Source of the DNA: CAZEQD01 sp964514305
GTDB taxonomy: Bacteria; Acidobacteriota; Aminicenantia; Aminicenantales; Aminicenantaceae
Length of the DNA: 64,000 nt
Reading direction: 5' to 3'
Assembly: GCA_964514305.1 (NCBI GenBank)
Contig: CAZEQD010000003.1
Span: 1 to 64,000 of the forward strand
The notes under the pieces were generated by a model. It saw nothing but the letters and a program-made list of their open reading frames with translations. It did not search any database and was not told the DNA's origin. How positions within the stretch are numbered: the stretch's first letter is position 1; each line of letters begins with the position of its first letter. Positions 58,944-64,000 of the stretch are shown here, piece after piece. The position numbers and the translations under genes are program-made.

Positions 58944-59360
58944 TTAAAATAGTCGGGGTTTAGCCAATATATCCATAATTTTAAGGTCAAAAAAATTTTG
59001 AAGTTTTTTTCTGGCAGCTCGACCAACCCCACCTAAAGCATTTTGACAGGTCAAAACTTTAGCCCCAGCCTCTATTATTTTTTCTCTCAGCTCAGCTTTC
59101 AGTTCTTGATAATCTGGCTTCAAAAATCCAGTAGAATGGGTAACAATCACTAAATTTCTGGCTGGGAAATAGCGGGCAGCCATTAATCCCGTCTTCCCTG
59201 ATGAAGAGGCCACTATTACATTTTGAACTTCAAGCTCTTCAGCTCTTTTAGCTGCTATTTCCAGCGTCTTCTGGGTATTTTCGGGCCTTGGATTATCAAA
59301 ATAAAAACAAGTTGATAAATAACCTGGAAATTTCTGATTTTTGTTCTCTATCATCCTCAT
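58944..59360 (-). CDS. Pyruvate kinase C-terminal-like (COG1751) protein, apparently internally deleted
   Basis: This 138-residue protein carries the stand-alone pyruvate kinase alpha/beta domain: FDNPRPENTQKTLEIAAKRA, VIVASSSGKTGLMAARYF, LVIVTHSTGFLKPDYQELKA and LTCQNALGGVGRAARKK. In the family, as I recall it, a stretch of about 50 residues with TLRxFGQGxKV and GTGxGADTA then follows. Here the text jumps straight to NFFDLKIMDILAKPR, which is the usual C-terminal end. So an in-frame internal deletion is likely, and the protein may be defective or minimal. Function of even the full-length family is uncertain. AAGAGG precedes ATG. Confidence 0.72.
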   Translation of the reverse strand: MRMIENKNQKFPGYLSTCFYFDNPRPENTQKTLEIAAKRAEELEVQNVIVASSSGKTGLMAARYFPARNLVIVTHSTGFLKPDYQELKAELREKIIEAGAKVLTCQNALGGVGRAARKKLQNFFDLKIMDILAKPRLF

Positions 59361-59494
59361 TCCTCTTATTCAGTTAATTTCTACTGCATCCATTTTGTTG
59401 TCTCTCAATCAAGTTGTCAAGGATATATCAACTTAACAATTTGCTGGAAATACGCATCCTTCCCATCTCTAAAAACTCTTTCCTTCATTATCAC

Positions 59495-59510
59495 GTATTA
59501 TATATAATAC
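59495..59510. promoter_or_regulatory. Perfect 16-base palindrome containing a -10-like TATAAT
   Basis: GTATTATATATAATAC is self-complementary and contains TATAAT (59503-59508), 35 bases before the ATG at 59544. No good -35 box is present. It may be an operator over the promoter of the permease pair. Confidence 0.4.
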
Positions 59511-59543
59511 AAATTCAAGAGGTAATTTAAACTAAAAAGAAAA

Positions 59544-60779
59544 ATGGCAAGAATTAATGTTAGTGAATCTGTGGCCATGGCCATGAGCTCACTCTGGTCT
59601 AACAAGCTGAGGACCTTTCTGACTCTTTTAGGAATAATTATCGGAGTCCTGACTATAATAGCTGTCGTCTCTATTATCCAGGGCTTAAACAATTATGTTT
59701 ATACCAAAATGGCCTTTTTTGGGGCCAATGATTTTTCAATCAGCAAATTCTCGATGACAGTCAGGTCACTTAAAGAATTTAGAGAACAACTTAAAAGAAA
59801 AAACCTGACTATGGATGATATGAAGGCTATTCGCAATCAATGCCAGGAATGTGATCTGGTTGGAGCTACAACCAGCACCTCAAGAACTGTAAAATTCGGA
59901 AACCAATATCTTAAAGATGTAGAAATCAGAGGTGTCACTTATCTTGATCATATGATAGGAACTGTAGAAGAACTGGAAAGAGGAAGACATATTCAACGAG
60001 AAGATGAAAACAGCTCTCGATACGTATGTATCATCGGGGCTGACGTAGCTGAGAAGCTTTTTCCCCATATTGATCCTTTGGGAAAGTGGATTAAGATAGG
60101 CCCCCACAATTTTCGTGTAATCGGTCTAGGCATCAAGAAAGGAAAAATTCTGGGCATGAGCCAAGATAATTATGTCCGCATTCCTATCACTACTTTTCAG
60201 AAAATTTACGGATCCAGACGGAGCATCAGCATTAATGTTCACACCTCTTCCCAAGAACAGATGGTCAAAGCTCAAGAAGAAGTGAGGACTATCCTCCGCT
60301 CCAGGCATCATAGATCTTTTAATCAGCCAGATGATTTTTCTTTTATGAGCTCAGATACTTTTATTCAATTCTACAAAGGGGCTACTACCAGCATCTATTT
60401 TGCCATGATTGCCATTTCCTCCATTGCTCTCATCGTAGGCGGGATTGTAGTCATGAATATTATGCTGGTTTCAGTTACTGAAAGAACCAAGGAAATCGGC
60501 ATTCGCATGGCCGTCGGAGCCCGTCGCCTTGATATTCTATTTCAATTCCTGATTGAATCAGCTTCCCTGTCAGCCACCGGAGGCATAATTGGTATTATCT
60601 TAGGCTTTATTATTGCCAAAATAGTCAGCGCTGCTACTTCTATGCCCTCAGCTCTTGACCCGACATCTATTATCATTGCCATCCTTGTCTCAGCTTCAGT
60701 CGGTATCTTTTTTGGCCTTTATCCTGCCAGTAAAGCTTCTCGCCTTAATCCTATAGAATCATTACGGTCAGAACAATGA
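59544..60779 (+). CDS. MacB/FtsX-type ABC transporter permease, first of a pair
   Basis: This 411-residue inner-membrane protein has one N-terminal helix (FLTLLGIIIGVLTIIAVVSIIQG), a periplasmic MacB-like core (VEIRGVTYLDHMIGT...GRHIQREDENSSRYVCIIGAD) and three C-terminal helices in the FtsX domain (IAISSIALIVGGIVVMNIMLV, GGIIGIILGFIIAKI). The closing FGLYPASKASRLNPIESLR is the usual end of such permeases. No ATPase or membrane-fusion protein lies beside it, so those partners must be elsewhere. It overlaps the next permease by 4 bases. The cargo is unknown: export or mechanotransmission. Confidence 0.9.
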   Translation: MARINVSESVAMAMSSLWSNKLRTFLTLLGIIIGVLTIIAVVSIIQGLNNYVYTKMAFFGANDFSISKFSMTVRSLKEFREQLKRKNLTMDDMKAIRNQCQECDLVGATTSTSRTVKFGNQYLKDVEIRGVTYLDHMIGTVEELERGRHIQREDENSSRYVCIIGADVAEKLFPHIDPLGKWIKIGPHNFRVIGLGIKKGKILGMSQDNYVRIPITTFQKIYGSRRSISINVHTSSQEQMVKAQEEVRTILRSRHHRSFNQPDDFSFMSSDTFIQFYKGATTSIYFAMIAISSIALIVGGIVVMNIMLVSVTERTKEIGIRMAVGARRLDILFQFLIESASLSATGGIIGIILGFIIAKIVSAATSMPSALDPTSIIIAILVSASVGIFFGLYPASKASRLNPIESLRSEQ

Positions 60780-62023
60780 GATTGGGAATTCTAAGAGAAA
60801 TTGGAGCCATGGCCTTTGACTCCATAAAAACTCATAAGCTCCGTTCCTTTCTGACCTTATTGGGAATCATGATCGGCGTTATGACTGTCATCGGTATGGT
60901 ATCTATTATCCAAGGTTTAAATCGGTCTTTTTTAAGTCAGTTAGAATCTGTCGGCTCAGATCTTATTATTGTCGAAAAATACGAACCCGGTATTCAAATG
61001 GGACGACGCTCTGAAGAAGAAAGACAAAGAAAAGATCTTACTTTCGATGATGCTTTAGCTATTGAAAGAGAATGTTCTCTGGTGAAAGCAGTAGCCGTAA
61101 GTCTGACAGCCAACATATTTGAGGGTATTTCTATCAAATATAGAGATATTAAAAGCGAGGATGCCTTGGTTTTAGGTATGAATGATAAATTTCCTCAGGT
61201 CCTCTCTGTTTATCTTCCAGAAGAAGGTAGATTTATCACTGAATCAGATGTATCTCACAGGACAAGGGTCTGCGTTTTAGGAGCTGAACTGGCTGAAACT
61301 TTATTCCCCCATACCCAGCCCTTGGGCAAAGAAATAAGAATTGGGCCTGAAAAATTTACGGTGGTTGGAGTCTTGAAAAAAAGGGGGAGTATGTTTGGTC
61401 AAAGTCAAGATAACTTTGTCGGCCTGCCCATTACCTCTCTAATGAAATATTTCCCCTACGATCTGGGCAATTTACAAATAATAGCTATTCCTACCAAACA
61501 CGGCTACCTCCCTGATACTATCGATCAGATCATCAACTTGCTCAGAAAAAGAAGAAAAGTGCCTTTTGGTAAACCAAACGATTTTGCTGTCTACACTCAA
61601 GACACACTCCTAAATCTTTATAATCAACTAACAGGAGCAGCTTATTTAGTTATGATAGTTATCTCCTCTATTGGTCTTCTGGTGGGTGGGATCGGAGTTA
61701 TGAATATTATGCTCGTCTCGGTCAAAGAAAGAACCAGAGAAATAGGCATCCGCAAAGCTATCGGGGCTCGACCAGGAGATATCCTCAAGCAGTTTCTAGT
61801 AGAAGCTATTTTTCTAACAGGAACCGGAGGCATTCTGGGAATAATCATCGGCTTTTTAATAGCCCTTCTGGTTAAAGCGGCTACACCGCTGCCGGCTTCA
61901 GTAACACTCTGGTCTGTCTTTCTGGGATTTTTTGTCTCTGTTTCGGTTGGGCTCTTTTTCGGCATTTTTCCTGCCAAAAAAGCCGCTCGTCTGGATCCCA
62001 TCGTCTCCCTAAGATATGAATAA
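60776..62023 (+). CDS. MacB/FtsX-type ABC transporter permease, second of a pair
   Basis: This 415-residue paralogue of the preceding gene has the same layout: N-terminal helix (FLTLLGIMIGVMTVIGMVSI), a periplasmic domain (VGSDLIIVEKYEPGIQ, VVGVLKKRGSMFGQSQDNF) and three C-terminal helices (VIVISSIGLLVGGIGVMNIMLV, GGILGIIIGFLIALLV, FVSVSVGLFFGIFPAKKAAR). The two probably form a heterodimer driven by a separately encoded ATPase. The start ATG overlaps the stop of the first gene (ATGAG). A REP unit begins one base after its stop. Confidence 0.9.
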   Translation: MRLGILREIGAMAFDSIKTHKLRSFLTLLGIMIGVMTVIGMVSIIQGLNRSFLSQLESVGSDLIIVEKYEPGIQMGRRSEEERQRKDLTFDDALAIERECSLVKAVAVSLTANIFEGISIKYRDIKSEDALVLGMNDKFPQVLSVYLPEEGRFITESDVSHRTRVCVLGAELAETLFPHTQPLGKEIRIGPEKFTVVGVLKKRGSMFGQSQDNFVGLPITSLMKYFPYDLGNLQIIAIPTKHGYLPDTIDQIINLLRKRRKVPFGKPNDFAVYTQDTLLNLYNQLTGAAYLVMIVISSIGLLVGGIGVMNIMLVSVKERTREIGIRKAIGARPGDILKQFLVEAIFLTGTGGILGIIIGFLIALLVKAATPLPASVTLWSVFLGFFVSVSVGLFFGIFPAKKAARLDPIVSLRYE

Positions 62024-62053
62024 GTAGGGTTTGCTACACCAGCAGACCGATAA
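62024..62053 (+). repeat. REP-like repeat, copy F
   Basis: GTAGGGTTTGCTACACCAGC then AGACCGATAA. The unit starts directly after the permease stop codon and fills the 39-base gap between two convergent genes. Confidence 0.65.
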
Positions 62054-62062
62054 CCTGCTTTA

Positions 62063-63250
62063 TCACCCTAACTTTTGCTTAACAAAATCATAAACTTTAT
62101 CTACAGCTAAAGAAAGATTCTCAACGGCTTGGCCGGCCATCTCTACTAAAGAGGGCTGACCGCCTCCTTTTCCCTTTATCAACTCAGCTAGCTTGGGCAC
62201 CAACTCTCTAAAATCAATATCAATAGAATCTGAATGGGCTAAAATCAGATAAATCCTCTCTTTCTCTCTCACACCGTAGATAACTGCAAATTGACCAGCC
62301 CTGATTACATTAAGGGCTAAAAATTTTACTTCCTTCCTGGTTCTATCGCTAAATACATTTTTAATAATATTTCCTTTGCTCTTTTTGGCAATATCCTGAG
62401 CTTCATATTCAATCAGTCTATTCTGGATTTTTTTATTAATTTTTCTTTGGGCCTTTAGTTCAGACAAATGCCTCTCCACCGAAGATAAAATTTCTCGCTC
62501 ATGGACAGTAAATTTCTGGCAAAGCTGCCTAATAAGACTGTTTTTGAAATCATAATCTCCAAGAGCTCTACGGCCACAGACAAATTCAAATCTAATATTA
62601 TTCCTTATCCTCTCCCATTTAAGAATCTTAATAAGGCCTATCTCCCCTGTCCTTTTAAGGTGAGTACCACCACAGGCTGAATAATCAAAGTCTGAAACCT
62701 CGACAATTCTGATCAGACCCTTTTTCTTCGGAGGTTTTCTTAAAGGAATATTCTTTAGTTCATTATCCTTAACAAAATAGGTTTTTATCAGTCTATTTTG
62801 AAAAATAACCTCATTAGCTCTTTTCTCAACCCTGAATACACCTTCTTCTTTTATATTCCTTAAATCTACCTCTATCGACGAGACTTCCTGACCCAAATGG
62901 AAAGAAAGAGTCTCAGCCCCAAATAATTCATAAAAACTTTGAGAAAGAATGTGCTGGCCAGAATGCTGCTGCATATGATCAAATCGCCTCGACCAATTAA
63001 TCTGACCTTTAATTTTGGTGGCTGTAATTTCTCTCTCAATAAGGTGAACAACCCTTTCATCTATCTCCAGCACATCAACCACTTCAATTCCGTCTATTGT
63101 GCCTTTATCTGCCGGCTGCCCCCCTGATTCTGGGTAAAAACAGGTCTGGTTAAGTATGAGAGCAGGCTTTTTTTCATAAATAAGCCTCTCGACAACATCA
63201 GCTTCAAATTCTGTTCGGTAAGGATTCTTAAAATAGAGTCTTTCAGTCAC
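62063..63250 (-). CDS. AlaX-type alanyl-tRNA editing protein with DHHA1 domain
   Basis: This 395-residue protein has the editing domain of alanyl-tRNA synthetase: FYPESGGQPADKGTI at about 38-52, zinc ligands H96 and H100 in QQHSGQHIL, and C193 and H197 in CGGTH. The C-terminal DHHA1 part has FVCGRRAL and the ending IKGKGGGQPSLVEMAGQ. It lacks the aminoacylation core, so it is an AlaX-L type deacylase that clears Ser- or Gly-tRNA-Ala. The start is GTG and overlaps the RNase HIII stop by 8 bases, so the two are coupled. Confidence 0.92.
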   Translation of the reverse strand: MTERLYFKNPYRTEFEADVVERLIYEKKPALILNQTCFYPESGGQPADKGTIDGIEVVDVLEIDERVVHLIEREITATKIKGQINWSRRFDHMQQHSGQHILSQSFYELFGAETLSFHLGQEVSSIEVDLRNIKEEGVFRVEKRANEVIFQNRLIKTYFVKDNELKNIPLRKPPKKKGLIRIVEVSDFDYSACGGTHLKRTGEIGLIKILKWERIRNNIRFEFVCGRRALGDYDFKNSLIRQLCQKFTVHEREILSSVERHLSELKAQRKINKKIQNRLIEYEAQDIAKKSKGNIIKNVFSDRTRKEVKFLALNVIRAGQFAVIYGVREKERIYLILAHSDSIDIDFRELVPKLAELIKGKGGGQPSLVEMAGQAVENLSLAVDKVYDFVKQKLG

Positions 63251-63920
63251 TTTTTTCCCTCGAAGTTGTTAATATTCTGGGCGTCAGTTTAAAGTGCTTT
63301 TTAGCTACTTTATCCAGAATCTTTTCTCCATGAAGATTGATCAATTTAAGGCCGGCTTCTTCAGTTCGAGGAGAAGAGCCTTTAGGAAGATCCATTCCCA
63401 CTTCTTGGGAAAGGAAATAGAGACGCTTCAGAAATTCAGCCCTGGCTAAAATTGAGGCTGCAGCCACAGCTAAATCTTCTTCTGCTTTGGGTCTCTGAAT
63501 AAGCTCGATCTTCTTTCCTTTCTTCATCAGGGCATTAAGCACATAAAGCTTATCCCCAAATTGATCTGTTATGGCTAAAGAGCAGGGCACTTCTTCCAGT
63601 ATATTCTCTATAGCACGGCTGTGAGCCCAAGCCAGAATTCTGTTTAAATTTCTCAGTTTGGCGTAAAGTTCATTATATTTTTCAGGACCAATGACAACCA
63701 AGGAATATTTATAACCTCTTTTTATGACCTCAGCCATTTCTCTGACCCGATTATCAGAAAACTTTTTACTATCTTTCACTCCCAGTTCTTTTAGAACAGG
63801 CTCTTGCTTGATCGGGATAAAGACGGCGGCCACTACTAAAGGGCCAAAATAATCCCCTTTGCCCGATTCATCGGTACCAATATGGTCTTCCTCAGAAGGA
63901 AAAAGTTGTGATTGATGCAT
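63243..63920 (-). CDS. rnhC: Ribonuclease HIII, without the usual N-terminal domain
   Basis: This 225-residue ribonuclease H of the type 2 fold has the HIII-type active-site start GTDESGKGDYFGPLVVAA (D17, E18). Later acidic sites are in AITDQFGDKLYV and RPKAEEDLAVAAASILARA. The DESGKGDYFGPL wording fits HIII better than HII (DEAGRG). Typical RNase HIII proteins are about 300 residues with an N-terminal TBP-like substrate-binding domain. That domain is missing here: the motif begins 14 residues from the ATG. It degrades RNA in RNA-DNA hybrids. No Shine-Dalgarno is visible. Confidence 0.87.
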   Translation of the reverse strand: MHQSQLFPSEEDHIGTDESGKGDYFGPLVVAAVFIPIKQEPVLKELGVKDSKKFSDNRVREMAEVIKRGYKYSLVVIGPEKYNELYAKLRNLNRILAWAHSRAIENILEEVPCSLAITDQFGDKLYVLNALMKKGKKIELIQRPKAEEDLAVAAASILARAEFLKRLYFLSQEVGMDLPKGSSPRTEEAGLKLINLHGEKILDKVAKKHFKLTPRILTTSREKSD

Positions 63921-63951
63921 ATTTAATTTTTAAAATCTTCCTGGCCTGTCT

Positions 63952-64000
63952 CAGTCTAAGAGGTTTCTTTCCTTAGCTTCTTTTATCAGGTCCGGCCTAA
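63952..64000 (-). CDS. C-terminal end of an unidentified gene
   Basis: The minus strand ends a frame with RPDLIKEAKERNLLD and a TGA (63954-63952), 31 bases before the RNase HIII start. The text is protein-like and helical, but too short to identify. The rest lies beyond the right edge. Confidence 0.4.

Overview
The window is bacterial chromosome from a Gram-negative organism with an outer membrane. It carries lipid A genes (lpxA, lpxI), outer-membrane assembly genes (bamA, OmpH/Skp) and lipoprotein export genes (LolC/E-type permease and LolD ATPase). By eye it is AT-rich with pyrimidine-rich antisense tracts. Many proteins have signal peptides and fall in exported peptidase or propeller families (M24, S9, M14, BNR/sortilin-like, 6-bladed propeller). 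Together with SpoIID, NhaC and dispersed REP-like repeats, this looks like a member of the Acidobacteriota/Aminicenantes neighbourhood. That placement is inferred from gene style; there is no rRNA or tRNA here to test it.

Layout. Positions 1-871 hold a truncated exported M24-type peptidase. Positions 1273-6005 are a lexA-dinB-dnaE cassette, a probable SOS/translesion operon. Positions 6261-9460 hold a URO-D family protein and a TonB-like/TPR-like pair. Position 9880 starts a small orphan gene behind a sigma-54 promoter. Positions 10164-16006 are a run of exported proteins (6-bladed propeller, S9 peptidase, CapA, MBL hydrolase). Positions 16453-18843 are a BNR-repeat exported protein, followed by the remnant of an outer-membrane beta-barrel gene and an SDR. 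Positions 20064-27694 are amino-acid and polyamine metabolism: TIGR04076, a DDAH-like amidinohydrolase, histidine ammonia-lyase with an unusual Ala-Cys-Gly motif, threonine dehydrogenase, two different aminopropyltransferases and Kbl. Positions 27854-32242 hold NhaC, PyrE and SpoIID.

Positions 32425-35354 form a compact sigma-54 module: an orphan NtrC-type activator with a degenerate receiver, flanked on both sides by large inverted repeats of one family. Downstream are two TGTT-N9-AACA sites, a strong -24/-12 promoter, a small exported/membrane protein and a stand-alone Fis-type HTH protein. Positions 35443-39117 hold an M14 peptidase and a LolA-like protein. Positions 39276-47179 are an envelope-biogenesis run: LolC/E-LolD, BamA, OmpH, FabZ, LpxA, LpxI and a Gfo/Idh oxidoreductase. 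Positions 47402-51805 hold lysS, nusB, ribH, an enoyl-CoA hydratase and an acetyltransferase. Positions 52159-63954 hold a Lon-like AAA protease, two radical SAM proteins, RluB, a beta-barrel protein, an internally deleted pyruvate-kinase-C-like protein, two MacB-like permeases, an AlaX-type editing protein and RNase HIII.

Two dispersed non-coding repeat families run through the intergenic spaces: a REP-like palindrome (about 30 bp, ending CCCTACA or starting TGTAGGG) and degenerate heptanucleotide arrays (GTAAANN or its complement). They often lie side by side, and the lolC-lysS spacer is made almost entirely of two opposed heptad arrays. Nothing resembling CRISPR, an integrase, a transposase, a tRNA or an rRNA was seen.
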